Assembly: GCF_049243985.1 (NCBI RefSeq)
Contig: NC_135369.1
Location: 22,738,765 to 22,802,764 of the forward strand
Direction of reading: 5' to 3'
DNA from: Paroedura picta
Taxonomy: Eukaryota; Chordata; Lepidosauria; Squamata; Gekkonidae
DNA length: 64,000 nucleotides
The notes under the pieces are model-generated. The model searched no databases and was not told the origin of the DNA. It saw only the letters and a list, made by a program, of their open reading frames with translations. Positions 34,801 through 44,000 of the stretch are shown in pieces; the stretch's first letter is position 1, and the number at the start of each line of letters is the position of its first letter. The position numbers and the translations under genes were made by a program.

Positions 34801-35406
34801 GGCAGTGTGTTGGCAGGAGCAGAGGCTGGGATTGCTTGGGCACCGCTCAATAGGAGTTGGAAGTGGGCCAAAAAATCCGACAACGTCATTGGAGATTGGG
34901 AAGTAGACTGAGTCAAGGGATAAAAGCCTAGCAGTGGGAGTATGTGAGAAATGGCCAAGCTGAGGAGGGAACCCCAGAAGCAGAATAGGGCTATCTATAT
35001 GTTCAATAGGAAAGTGACCTGCTTACATTGGGGTGGGAGGTGGGGCTCAGGAAGTCCCCAAAAATAAGATTGAGGTTTGGATGCCTCATGGATTTGAAAT
35101 ACCTGTTTATTTTTTAAAATACGTGCAATGCTTCTCAAAATTTGTTCTGGACAATCTCCTGAAAAGGATACATAAAAGCATTAGTTTAGCTAAATCTTTG
35201 ATGAGGGGTCTTGTGTTAACAAACGTACACACCTGTCTTCCCACTCAACACAAAGTGAGGGAATATTTTCTGCCTCAAACAATGCCAATCATGCTTCTCT
35301 TTCTTCCATTTCCCAGAGACAGACGTGCAAATTCTACGTATGGAGCCGTCCTTGGCTGAACGACACACACGTGACGGAAATGATCTGCGGACAGGCGCGT
35401 TCCTGA
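25362..35406 (+). CDS. Type 2 cystatin, cystatin E/M-like (three exons, complete)
   Basis: Secreted inhibitor of papain-like cysteine proteases and probably legumain. Exons 25362-25604, 27207-27335 and 35317-35406 join at phase 0 to give 153 aa. The ATG sits in GCAGCCATGG and opens a signal peptide (about residues 1-30, Leu/Cys-rich). The mature part shows the N-terminal Gly pair (37-38), SNS with the legumain-type Asn65, the QVVEG loop (81-85, split across the intron), two disulfide pairs (Cys99-115, Cys128-148) and Pro136-Trp137 in the second loop. N139-D-T is a glycosylation sequon. The run FNQVSNSLFY...LKAQSQ and the spacing before the second Cys recall cystatin E/M (CST6); RPWL recalls snake-venom cystatin. 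An orthology call needs a tree. It is the first of three tandem cystatins. Confidence 0.9.
25870..26259. other. First cystatin, intron 1, no feature recognised
   Basis: Transition from CpG island to ordinary intron. Confidence 0.3.
26260..26520 (-). mobile_element. Sauria-type tRNA SINE, reversed
   Basis: AAGAAGAAGAAAAGTTGG, ACAACAGACACCCTGTGAGG and GGTCACCCAGCTGGCTGCAT are the family on the minus strand. Confidence 0.85.
26720..26836 (-). mobile_element. Sauria-type tRNA SINE head, reversed
   Basis: ATCACCCAGCTGGCTGCATG to CTGACCACTACACCAAGCTG; only the tRNA-like half is kept. Confidence 0.8.
26837..27206. other. First cystatin, intron 1 end, no feature recognised
   Basis: No repeat that I can name before exon 2. 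Confidence 0.3.
27207..27335 (+). CDS. First cystatin, exon 2
   Basis: The acceptor CCCCAG ends at 27206 and the donor GTGAGA starts at 27336. Reads VVEGIRYSLKILLVSTRC and continues to CELPPRTEQQ: the first inhibitory loop, two strands and the first disulfide. At 43 codons it is exactly as long as the matching exon of the second cystatin. Confidence 0.9.
27336..28639. other. First cystatin, intron 2, mostly unassigned
   Basis: A MIR-like SINE remnant is possible at 27815-27990 (TTGCGACAACCCTGTGGGAA, CAAACCCAGGTCTTCC). Otherwise nothing recognised. Confidence 0.35.
28640..28830 (+). mobile_element. L2-like LINE 3' tail with (AAT)n
   Basis: TGTGACTCACCTTGAGCCTT, GGGGAGAGGTGAGAAATAAA and AAT units. 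Confidence 0.7.
29090..29432 (-). mobile_element. TAGGGTTGCCA-type MITE interrupted by an L2-like LINE tail
   Basis: The MITE starts GGTAGGGTCACCAGCTCCAG and resumes after 29270 (ACCTCAGTGGGGAAC, CAAAGCACCCATTTTCTCC). Between them, 29120-29235 is a reversed LINE tail (TTTATTGCCCACCACTCCCA). Confidence 0.65.
29960..30090 (-). mobile_element. Sauria-type tRNA SINE fragment, reversed
   Basis: GAAGAAGAGTTGGGTTTTAT, CCCTGCTTTTCACTACCAGA and CCTCTCCCCACAATGGGCAC. Confidence 0.75.
30215..31265 (+). mobile_element. CR1 LINE 3' half split by a hAT element
   Basis: AGTGTAAAGTATTGTATTGG and WNMLPQKVVESRSLEVFRRR mark CR1 up to 30887; it resumes at 31214 with AACTGGGGAGCTGGACTGGA and CTTCTATGATCTCTTCC. 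Removing the insert restores one CR1 3' end. Confidence 0.88.
30888..31205. mobile_element. Non-autonomous hAT element with GC-rich tandem core
   Basis: Ends CAGTGGTCCCCAACCTGCGG and GGTTGGGGACCACTG; exact 8-bp target duplication ATTTAAGC at 30880-30887 and 31206-31213. The core holds repeated GCGGCCCGATGC-like units of about 20 bases (31070-31165). The terminal sequence resembles the 11605 element. Confidence 0.92.
31675..31850. mobile_element. Head-to-head pair of Penelope-like terminal fragments
   Basis: 31675-31739 and 31742-31808 are inverted copies differing at about two bases (ACCAACAAAGATTTATTCAA against its complement). The right copy continues CAGACCAACATGGCTACACA, as in the single copies at 36041 and 47902. 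Confidence 0.6.
31851..32379. other. First cystatin, intron 2, no feature recognised
   Basis: No repeat that I can name. Confidence 0.3.
32380..32562 (+). mobile_element. L2-like LINE 3' tail
   Basis: TTGTTAACTGCCCTGAATTG, GGAAGGGGCGGTCAGATAAA, then TAAA units. Confidence 0.7.
32828..33085 (+). mobile_element. L2-like LINE, end of the open-frame region
   Basis: TTTAAGGCCTTTCACGATCT, GGGCCCCGTGTATCAGAG and TGCCTGGTGGAATGAGCTCC are the familiar last part of the L2-like frame. Confidence 0.7.
33150..33480 (-). repeat. GC-rich promoter-like repeat, copy 2
   Basis: Reverse match to 6340-6740. It contains a 21-base-arm palindrome (about 33236-33280, arm core GGGCCCAATCAGGAGCC), a second inverted pair around AGCCAATGGGGAGC, and four CCAAT/ATTGG boxes close together. 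Family unknown to me. Confidence 0.55.
33481..34020. other. First cystatin, intron 2, no feature recognised
   Basis: No repeat that I can name. Confidence 0.3.
34027..34093 (+). mobile_element. hAT element end fragment, CAGAC/CAGCC family
   Basis: GGGTTTCTCAAAGGCTGAAG and GGTTGAGAAAGGCTGG match the 13426 family. Confidence 0.65.
34100..34265 (+). mobile_element. MIR-like SINE remnant
   Basis: ACCATTTCCCTGTGAGGTTG, GGGGATTTGAAACAG and CACTCTAACCACTATACTTC in that order. Confidence 0.45.
34286..34425. mobile_element. Foldback MITE with GGGCCAATTCTGCACA ends
   Basis: Inverted arms (TTGGATAATGCACTTTCAAT and its complement) around GTTCTGCACAGG. A diverged copy lies at 60755-60872. Superfamily not settled, because no clear target duplication shows. 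Confidence 0.7.
34426..34500 (+). mobile_element. 5S-rRNA-derived SINE fragment
   Basis: CCAGGCTAGCCAACTTTCAC and AAGCTAAGCAGAGTCGGCCC resemble the 5S-like head also seen at 39160. Confidence 0.5.
34501..35316. other. First cystatin, intron 2 end, no feature recognised
   Basis: Unassigned sequence up to exon 3. Confidence 0.3.
35317..35406 (+). CDS. First cystatin, exon 3
   Basis: Reads TCKFYVWSRPWLNDTHV then ICGQARS and a TGA stop at 35404-35406. It carries the PW loop and the last disulfide. The acceptor could be either of two overlapping AGs (35315-35316 or 35317-35318); the first keeps phase 0 and is used here. Confidence 0.88.
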   Translation, partial: RQTCKFYVWSRPWLNDTHVTEMICGQARS

Positions 35407-35705
35407 ATCTCATGTCTGGAAGCCAGCGAGAACTGCAGCTTTTCTGCAACTATTACAAAATACACTCAAGCCAATCAGATTCTTCTTAACTAGGCCATGT
35501 GGCCTGCTCTCCTTAACTGCCTCCAGGATTCGCCAGGCACAGTGGACCAACGGGAGTCCGGGAGTCTTGCCTGTGAAATGGATCACCTGGAAACTCAGTC
35601 AGACTGTGACAATGATGAAACGGCTTACTTTCTCCACCCCTCCCCTTGTATATTTGCTGACATCTTTTGAATTTGGAATAAAATTTATGTCTTCCTGTTT
35701 CTGTT
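35407..35705 (+). terminator. First cystatin 3' UTR and poly(A) signal
   Basis: AATAAA lies at 35677-35682, about 270 bases after the stop. Blocks such as CTAGGC, GCCTCCAG and TTGCTCACAACAAA recur in the same order in the second cystatin's 3' UTR, so the two ends share ancestry. Confidence 0.75.
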
Positions 35706-35925
35706 GCTCACAACAAAATAACCCCGTGCTTTTTGTATATTGTTTGTTTGCAGAGTATTAATTTGAGAAAGAAGTAACAACCCCCTGTCCCTAATTTTGG
35801 ATCTGGAGTGAGAAAGCAGGCCTCTGTTCAGAGAGAGTTTGTCTTTGAGTTGTAGAAATCTTTTGGCAATTATTGATTTGGAGGGAAAGACTGAGTTTTG
35901 AATAATTTTAAAAATGTATTCATAG

Positions 35926-36020
35926 TAGCATACTGCTGGAAGGGATCTCAAGGGTCATCTAGTCCAATCCCCTGTAGAACACAAGGAATTCACAACTATC
36001 TTCCTGCCATCAGTTAAACT
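35926..36020 (-). mobile_element. CR1 LINE tail, reversed, diverged
   Basis: GGAAGGGATCTCAAGGGTCA and TCTAGTCCAATCCCCTGTAG. Confidence 0.75.
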
Positions 36021-36037
36021 AGTCTACAATGACATTG

Positions 36038-36165
36038 TATCTGAGGAAGTGTGAGTGCTCATGAAAGCTCATACTTTGAATAAAACTTTGTTCGTCTTAA
36101 AAGTGCCACTGGACTCTAAATTTGTTGTGCTGCTTCAGACCAACACGGCTACCCATTTGAATCTA
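36038..36165 (+). mobile_element. Penelope-like terminal fragment with hammerhead-like core
   Basis: CTGAGGA (36041-36047) and GAAA (36063-36066) flank a short stem, then TTGAATAAAACTTTGTTCG and CAGACCAACACGGCTACCCA. Confidence 0.5.
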
Positions 36166-36266
36166 AGATACAATGGCAGCTTTTCTGTCTTTGAACTCCC
36201 AAAATGTTCAGCCAATAGCATTCAGTTCAGTAGACCTGTGGACGAAGCATAATTTATAGCAGCAAA

Positions 36267-36350
36267 AAGAAAATGGCAAAGGGCGATGAGTTGGTTTCTA
36301 TGCCCCACTTTTCACTACCTGAAGGAGTATCAAAGCAGCTTAAAATCATC
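36267..36350 (-). mobile_element. Sauria-type tRNA SINE 3' fragment, reversed
   Basis: GAGTTGGTTTCTATGCCCCA and CACTACCTGAAGGAGTATCA. Confidence 0.7.
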
Positions 36351-36589
36351 TTCCCTGGGACTTCGCTGGTGGTCTCCCATCCCAACCTTCCTTAGCTTCC
36401 AGAAGAATATAACTTCAGAAGATGGGCTGGATAGGATCGAATTCCTGCTGAGTTTCTCTTCTTCCCAGGCTCTACCCCGAATCTCCAGGCATTTCTTAAC
36501 TCAGGTTTGGCAACCCTTCCCTAAAAGTCTCCACCTTTGGAAAGCTGGAAAAGCCTTCTGCTTGCTCCTGCCTTTCTCCTGCTCATTCT

Positions 36590-38370
36590 CTTTCACAGGA
36601 GGTAAACGTGGAAGATTGGCAGCAGGCAAATGTTCCCATCTTCAAGAAAGGGAAAAAGGAGGATCCAGGTAACTACCAACCTGTCAGCTTAATATTTATA
36701 GCTGGCAAATTTTTATAACAAATCATTAAACAGTTGGTCCTTGAGTAGGAGAAGAAGAAGAGTTGGTTCTTATATGCCGCTTTCCCCTACTCGGAGTCTC
36801 AAACTGGCTTACAGTCGCCTTCCCTTTCCTCTCCCCACAATAGACACCCTGTGAGGTGGGTGAGCGAGCCCTGATATCACTGCTCGGTCAGAATAGCTTT
36901 ATCAGTGCCATGGCGAGCCCAAGGTCACCCAGCTGGTTGCGCAGAATCGAACCTGGCATGCTAGATTAGAAGTCCGCACTCCTAACCACTACACCAAACT
37001 GGCTCTCTTAGCTACGCTAAGAGTCAGCATGGCTTTCTCAAGAACAAGTCATGTCAGACGAGCCCTATCTCTTTTTTTGGGAGAAAGTTACTACCTTGCT
37101 AGATCAAGGGCATGTTGTGGACATAGTTTACCTTGATTTCAGTAAGGCTTGTGATAATTTTCCACATGAAATTCTTATTGACAAGTTGGTAAAATGCAGT
37201 ATTGAACCTATTACTGTTCAATGGATTGAGAACTGGTTGACAGATCGCACCCAAAGGGTGCTTGTGAATGGTTCATCATCTTCTTGGAGAGGAGTGACCA
37301 GTGGAGTACCCCAGGGATCTATCCTGGGCCTTGTGGTGTTCAACATATTTATAAATGATTTGGATTAGATGAAGGAATAGAGTGGTGCTTCTTAAATTTG
37401 CTGATGGCATTAAACTGGGAAGGGTAGCAAACGCAGCAGAAGACAGAATCAGAATACAGAATGGTCTTGACAACCTAGAAAACTGGGCTAAAATGAACAA
37501 AATGAATTTCAATAGTGATAAATGTAAAGTTCTTCGTTTAGGTAGGATCTGGGGCTCTTAGTAGACCAGACACTGAACATGAGTCAGTAGCTAAAATGGC
37601 AAATGGGATATTTGGCTGTATTAAAAATATATATAGTGTCCGGATCATGTGAGGTGATATTAGCACTTTGCTCTAGTAAGACCTCACTTGGAGTACTGTG
37701 TTCAGTTTTGGGCACCACAAATGAAGAAAGATGTAGAGAAACTTGAGTGTGTCCAGAGGAGGGATATGGAGATGGTGAGCGGTTTGGAGACCAAGTCATA
37801 TGAGGGGAAAGATGAGGGAGCTTGGTCTGTTTAGCCTGCAGAGAAGATTACTAAGTGGTGATGTGATTACCATCTTCAAATACTTGAAGGGCTGACTTAT
37901 AGAAGATGGAGCAAGGTTGTTTTCTGTTGCCCCAGAAGGTTGGACCACAACCAATGGGTTGAAATTCATTCAAAAGAATTTGCAGCTAAGCAGAAGTTCC
38001 TGACAGAGCAGTCCCTCAGTGGAATAGGCCTCCTCAGGAGGTGGTAAGTTCTCCTTTGGAAGTTTTATTCATCGGGCAGAAATGTTGATTTTATGAACTT
38101 AGACAGATTGTGAGTAGGTAGGCAGGAAGGGATGTGCCAGTGTTTCTCTCTTGCGGCCCTTCCTTGCATACCCAGGAATTGTTAATGGCCACTGTAGGTA
38201 GGCAGGTGAATTTATTCCAGGCTAGATTCTGGAGATTTCTGGTGGTGGAGGGGATCACTTGGGCATGAAATTGGGGTCACTGTGGGTAGGCAGGTAGTTG
38301 TGAGTTCCTGCATTGTGCAGGAGATTGGACTAGATGCCCCTGGAGGTCCCTTCCGACTCTATGATCTAAT
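36590..38370 (+). mobile_element. CR1 LINE, RT region to 3' end, split by a SINE
   Basis: 36600-36745 reads NVEDWQQANVPIFKKGKKED; 37020 onward reads [35 protein letters not shown] and [14 protein letters not shown]. It then runs through the C-terminal block to a tail ending at 38365 (GACTCTATGATCTAATCC). At about 1.5 kb without the SINE it is the longest CR1 copy here. Several frames are broken. Confidence 0.92.
36748..37012 (-). mobile_element. Sauria-type tRNA SINE inside CR1
   Basis: GAAGAAGAAGAGTTGGTTCT at the left, CACAATAGACACCCTGTGAG in the middle and ACCACTACACCAAACTGGCT at the right. Confidence 0.88.
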
Positions 38371-39159
38371 CCAGCATCTTCTCACACAGTTCCTCTCAAG
38401 GGCCAACAACACAGCATAGACACTGTGGGCTTCCCTTATGTTGCTTCTTGGTACTGGTATTCAAAGTTTTGCTGCCCCTGGATGTGGAGGTTTCCTTTAG
38501 TTACCATAGCCACTGGTCACCCTCTCCTCATTCAGTCTGTGCTTGTGGCTATCCCTGTGCACCTTAACAGTGAATTCTACAGATTAATCACTCATATTTC
38601 CTTTTGGGAGAGGGAGAAAATTGCTCTCTGAACACTTAATCACATGCATAGTTATATCAACTTCTATCATGTCTTCCCTTGGATGTTTCTTTTCTAAATG
38701 GAAACTTTTCAGACTTTTCTCATCTGGGTCGCTTTTACCTTTTCTCGCTCTGCAATGTTCTTTTTGAGACACGGTGACCAGAACTGCTCATGGTATTACA
38801 AACAGCAGAGGTCAGAGCGGTCTTCGGCTCATGCCAAGGGTCGGAGATGAATGATCTGTGGTAGAAATGGGAAAGCTACCCACGGCTGCTTGTTCTCTGT
38901 CTGATGATGGTTCTACAAACTTATATATTAAGACAGATTCAGATTCGGTTTGAAACACCTTTCTGCTGTCTTTTCAAAGCTCAAGGCTGCACACACAAAA
39001 GTTTTAAAACATGTAAATAAAATATAAAAACTGACAACAAAAATAAAGCCGGTGTGAGTCCTGGGGAATGGTGGAGGAAAATTAAAGTAAAAACTCAGCA
39101 TCCTTCAGGAAACAACAGTCTTAATGTAGTAGCAGTTGCCAGGGCCAAATAAAAAAGGA
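38371..39159. other. Intergenic, no feature recognised
   Basis: No coding or repeat signal that I can name. Confidence 0.3.
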
Positions 39160-39545
39160 GTCCCTGACCTGGATAGTCCCGGCTATCCTCATCTTGGAAG
39201 CTATTCAGGATCAGGCCTGATGTGCATCTGGATGGGAGACCACCAAGGAAGTCCAGGGTCACTACACAGAGGCAGATAGTGGCAAACCATAACAGCGAGA
39301 GAGAAGTGACAAGATGAAATGGCAGAGTGCAGGGGGTGGGACTAGATGACCCATGAGGTCCCTTCCAACTCTATTATCCTATGAGAGACAGGGTCTAATG
39401 AAACTTCTTGGCTCAGTATAAAGCACTTGCAACCTCCAGGTCAAGATGATTCAGAATTAAGATCAGTGGCAAACCATCTCTGAACATCTCTTGCCTTGAA
39501 GATTGTATGGGGTCACCATAAGCTGGCTGCAACTTGACCACACTT
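39160..39545 (+). mobile_element. 5S-rRNA-derived SINE (SINE3-like) split by a CR1 tail
   Basis: The head GACCTGGATAGTCCCGGCTA and CATCTGGATGGGAGACCACC matches the 3' half of 5S rRNA. After a CR1 tail at about 39325-39385 the body resumes with TGGCAAACCATCTCTGAACA and TATGGGGTCACCATAAGCTG. Confidence 0.75.
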
Positions 39546-39656
39546 GCCACTGCCACTAAAAGTGGTCCTTAACTATGATGGGAGCAGCAGCAATGTAGCA
39601 CAGTGGTTGTGATCTTGAAGGCTCCTGCTTCAAATCTCTGTGCAAAGCCCCCCTAA

Positions 39657-39874
39657 GGATTGCCAGCTCTGGGTTGGGAAATACCTGGAGATTTAGGGGT
39701 GAAACCTGGTGAGGACAGAATTTGGGGAGGGAAGGGATCTCAGCAAGATATAATGCCATAGGGGCCACCCTCTAAAGCCCTCATTTTCTCCAGGGAGGGT
39801 TGATCTCTGTTGTCTGAGGATCAGCTGTAAGTCAAGTAGATCTCCCAAGCCCACTGGAAGGTTGGCAATTCTAG
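39657..39874 (+). mobile_element. TAGGGTTGCCA-type MITE
   Basis: ATTGCCAGCTCTGGGTTGGG at the left and AGGTTGGCAATTCTA at the right, an inverted pair. Confidence 0.75.
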
Positions 39875-40152
39875 TCTGATGTCATAAGAGCCCACCCTCT
39901 AAAGCAGGGGTAGTCAAACTGCGGCCCTCCAGATGTCCATGGACTGCAATTCCCAGGAGCCCCTGCCAGCATTCGCCAGCGAATGCTGGCAGGGGCTCCT
40001 GGGAATTGTAGTCCATGGACATCTGGAGGGCCGCAGTTTGACTACCCCTGCTCTAAAACCCCCATTTTCTTCAAGGAGACTACTCTTTGTTGTCTGGAGA
40101 TCAGCCATCACACCAAGGAATCTCCAGGTGCCACCAGAGGCTGGCCACCCTA
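39875..40152 (+). mobile_element. Second TAGGGTTGCCA-type MITE, split by a hAT MITE
   Basis: GAGCCCACCCTCTAAAG runs up to the hAT insertion; CCATTTTCTTCAAGGAGAC and AGAGGCTGGCCACCCTA follow it. Confidence 0.7.
39905..40050. mobile_element. Foldback hAT MITE
   Basis: CAGGGGTAGTCAAACTGCGG ends; target duplication CTCTAAAG/CTCTAAAA at 39897-39904 and 40051-40058. It lies inside another MITE. Confidence 0.93.
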
Positions 40153-40304
40153 ACACGCACCTGACCAAAGCAGAAAAATATTTGTGGTGGTTGCAATGAC
40201 AAAAAACGTCATAAATCAGCAGTCAGCAGCCATTGTTGATTGCTGATCCAATAGCTTCATTTAGCAAATGCTCATTCGCAACCATTATTTGCATTATTAT
40301 TAGG

Positions 40305-40525
40305 TGCTTGACTCTGGCCCTTTCTTGCAGACCCAGGGAAATGCCCACCGCCACTTTGGAGTCAGGAGGTGAATTTCTTCCAGGAGAAATGGGCCAGGGA
40401 TTCTGTTTTTTTTTTGGGGGGGGGCATCACCTGGACATGGAATTAGGGTCACTGTGGGTGAGCAGGTAATTGTGAGTTTCCCGTAGGGCTAGATGACCCC
40501 GGAGGTCCCTTCCAGCTCTAGGATT
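40305..40525 (+). mobile_element. CR1 LINE tail
   Basis: AGGGTCACTGTGGGTGAGCA and GCTAGATGACCCCGGAGGTC; it ends about 150 bases before the second cystatin's ATG. Confidence 0.8.
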
Positions 40526-40539
40526 CCATTATTTATTAC

Positions 40540-41010
40540 ATTTATACCCCGCCCTGCCCCCTCCTTTCAGCCAGAGCGCAGCACAAAGCCATCCGGGGTC
40601 TCTCGCCGGTCCCCCCTTCTTCCCCGAGTCGCTCCGCTCCGGGGGGCGTGGCCTGGCCCTCCCGGACTCGGCCATGGCGGCGGCGCGGAGCCCACCTGTG
40701 CGCGGGGCGCGCATCCTTTCCCTTTGGCTGCTGGTGCTGCTGCTGCCGGCGCCGAGGGCGCAGCCGAGGGGCTCGCCCGGAGGGGTGGTGCGGGTGCCGG
40801 TCTCCGACCCAGACGTGCAGGTGGCGGCTGCCTTCGCCGTGGAGGCTTACAACAAGGCCAGCACCAACTCCTCGTACAGCCGGGCGCTGCGGGTGCTGCT
40901 GGCGTCTCACCAGGTAGAGCGGCGGGGACGGAGGCAGGGCGAGATCGGCAAAGGGCTTGCCCGGGGAGATGCTGGCCGGGTGCAGGACTCTGGCTGCCTT
41001 CGCTTTCATC
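40540..41010 (+). promoter_or_regulatory. CpG-island promoter of the second cystatin gene
   Basis: A dense CpG block starts directly after a reversed LINE tail (about 40530-40560) and spans exon 1. No TATA box is visible. The block is shorter than that of the first cystatin. Confidence 0.65.
40674..40913 (+). CDS. Second cystatin, exon 1
   Basis: 80 codons ending with the Gln of QIVAG; donor GTAGAG at 40914. Very GC-rich, as it lies inside the CpG island. Confidence 0.88.
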
Positions 41011-44000
41011 CTGCCCTTTCAGAGCATCCCGCCCTCCATCCCCCTGCCCTGATCCTCTGGGAGAGGATGAAGCAGCGCTTGGTTTCGAGAAAAGCAAGCT
41101 TTGTGTCTGTCTGGCATCACAAGCTATTGAGCTGGGGGTGGCGTGGGGTGGGGGATCCTTTCCCAGGGGTTCCTGGTGGGTGGAGGGCTTCTCAGAGAGA
41201 AGGGAAATGCACTCTGCACGCGCTTGGGGACGCACTAGGCATATTCCCGGCAATCCAAGGTGACTCTCTGGTCTTGCAAAAAAAAAATGGCTGGGTGGGA
41301 AGGAGATAAGGTTAGTGAATTGTTGGAGGTTTTCATGGCTGGAGAAAACTGGCTTTTGTGGGTTTTTCTGGGCTCTGAAGCCGTGGTCTCAGGGTTGTGG
41401 CCCCTGATGTTTTGCCATGGTTACTGCTGGCCACAGTTCCTGGCAAGATGTCAGGGACTAAAACTACCAGACCACCCTCACACAGTCTGGCAAACCCACA
41501 ACCACCAGAGGTAGGGTAACTACCTCCAAGTTAGAAAATATCTGGAGATTGGGGGGGGGGGGCAGCCTGGGGATGGTGGGGTTTGAGGAGGGTGGACCCT
41601 CATACAGGCATAATACTGTAGACTTCCAAAGCAGCCATTTCCTCCATCTCCTGGGCCCTTCTCCAGGTAGGGGCTGGAGATTATCCAGAATTAATCTCCA
41701 GGTGACAGTGGTAATTTCCCCTTCAAAAGTGGCTGCTTTGGAGGGCAGATTATGTGGCATTATGCCCAGCTGAGGTTGCTTTCCTCCCCTAACCATACCT
41801 CCCAAGGCTTCACTCCCCCTGCCCCCAATTCTCCAGGAATTTCCCACCTTGAATCTTGCAATCCAAGGTAAAAGGGGAGTGTGGCAGACAGCACTAAAAT
41901 GTATGGTTCAAAGTGCTGAAGTTAAAATAACAAGAATGAAGGGTTAAAAACCCTCACTAGGCAGATAGAGCTAGAGCAACAGGCTGCTCTGAAGTCTCGG
42001 ATTGGCCAGCAGCAGCTGAGAGGGAATTGATATGTGGATGTGTGCTAAGAGAGAGTCAAATCTGATCAAGGGCAGAGTCTGCACTTACTTTCTTTATTCC
42101 ATTGTCAATCCTGTTGAATTCAGATCGCTTTGAACTCGATTCTTCCTCTCCCCCCCCCCATTGAAACAGGAAAGTCTTCTGCACGTGGTTAGGGTGGCTC
42201 AGAAGGTGGGGGGGGGGGCTCTTTCTTTTCTTGAAGCCTCTTTCTTTCTTTTCTTGAAGGGGGGGGGGAGAAGCCAAGCAGGGAGCCTCTTTCTTTTCTT
42301 GGAGGGGAAGGTGAGAGGGGCGAAAAAGGCAGAGGAGGGAGGAAAAATCCAGGACCGAGAGAAGATAGGGGCTTCTCCTTTAAGACTAGCATGCCACATG
42401 ACCAGGTGTAGCCTATCAGAGGTTCTCTACCATGGAGCTTTCTTTATTCAGGATTAACAGCAGTCTCAGATACGGCACAATAAAGGCAGGGTCACTCCGG
42501 ATCAATCCTTCTTGCTGCAGAAGGAAAATTAAAATCGCCCAAAATCCAAACTGAAATCGAGTTCTGTGTAGAGGGCAGGGACTGAATCAATCTGGGGTTG
42601 GAATAAAAGCTCCGTGCAGTTTACACCATAGTCTGTATGTGAGTCTGGCAGATCCTTAGCTGACCATCCACTCTGAGGAGAAGCACTAATTAGAGAACTG
42701 AGTTTTCTACTGACAGCTAATCCATGCAGTATCTGGACAACTGGGGCAGGTATTTGGCAGTGGTAAATTGGATGGTGAGTTAATTCCTAAATAAGGCCAA
42801 ATTGGAAGGAGAATCCTTTTAAAGAGGGATGGAGGATTCCTGCCTAACGAGGAGAACTCTGGTGTATTTCATCCGGTTTGTGAATGTGTACAGAGAGAAC
42901 TCGGTAGAGTGTTGAGGGACCTGAGTAGAGTGACCACCTTCCAAAGCAGCCATTTTCTCCAGGGGAACTTATCTCCATAGTCTAGAGATGAGCTGTAATT
43001 CAGATCCCCAGGTCCCCCCTGGAGACTGACATCCCCTTGTGCGTGAGAAAGGGCTCCTCAGACTCCTCAGTAGGCAGTGGGATACTGGCTTGTCTAGGAA
43101 GAGAAAGTGATGTTACAAAGATAGAATAGTACTCACTTTCTAGGAGCCAGGGGAGTTCTAGGAGATAAACACAAAAATGAAAGCTTTCAGTGACAGTATA
43201 AATGTAAACTGAACCTCTCAAAAGCCTGTAACTAAGAACTTGAATCTGTAAAATAACGCATGCATGAAAGGACTTGGTTCCTCATTCCAACTACCTTTCC
43301 CCTCCTTTTATTAGGTGGTTATTAAAAGTGCTTCAGTGTCATTCTGACAAAGGGGTTATTAACAAAAGGCAACTTCCCAAAAGGTTCCAAGATTGAGAAA
43401 GCTCCCCCATGTGGGTGCAGGAAGAGGTGGGGCAACCTGCCACCACTAAAACCCCAGCCTGCAGCCTGGCACAAAACCTCCAGTGCATAAACGGGCTATG
43501 AGAGCTTTCAGGAAAGGGGAAGAAATAGTGGGGGGAGGAAGAAATGAGATGCCTCATGCAAGCCCTTGCAGGTTCCCATTTTTATTTATTTACTTCCTTT
43601 ATTTCCTTTTTCCAAAGCAGCTTACATCATTCTTCATTCTTTCATGTCCTCATTCATCACGACAACCCTGTGAAATATATTAGGCTGGTCGATGGCATGT
43701 GAGCAGCTCAAGGTCACCTGGTGAGTCTCCACGGGGTTAAAACCAGGGTCCTCCAGATACCAGGGCTACTTCTGATGCAGCCGTGTGGTGCCCTGACAAT
43801 GCATACGTGTGCCATCCTTGTAAGTTCCATTGCCCTTCTTCTCTGCCCCCTTCCCTTTGTAAGGATCTCATGGAAAGGACCTGGGCATCTTTCCCCTGTG
43901 CTCCTCTACAAAAGGCCAAGTACAGTGATGACACTAAAGATGAAAGCGTAATGAGAAATATTTTTTTCTCCCCAGATTGTTGCAGGCAGCTTGTATTATC

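Noticed and set aside
39160-39300. 5S rRNA gene
   Set aside because: Only a degraded part of 5S is present and a SINE body follows it.
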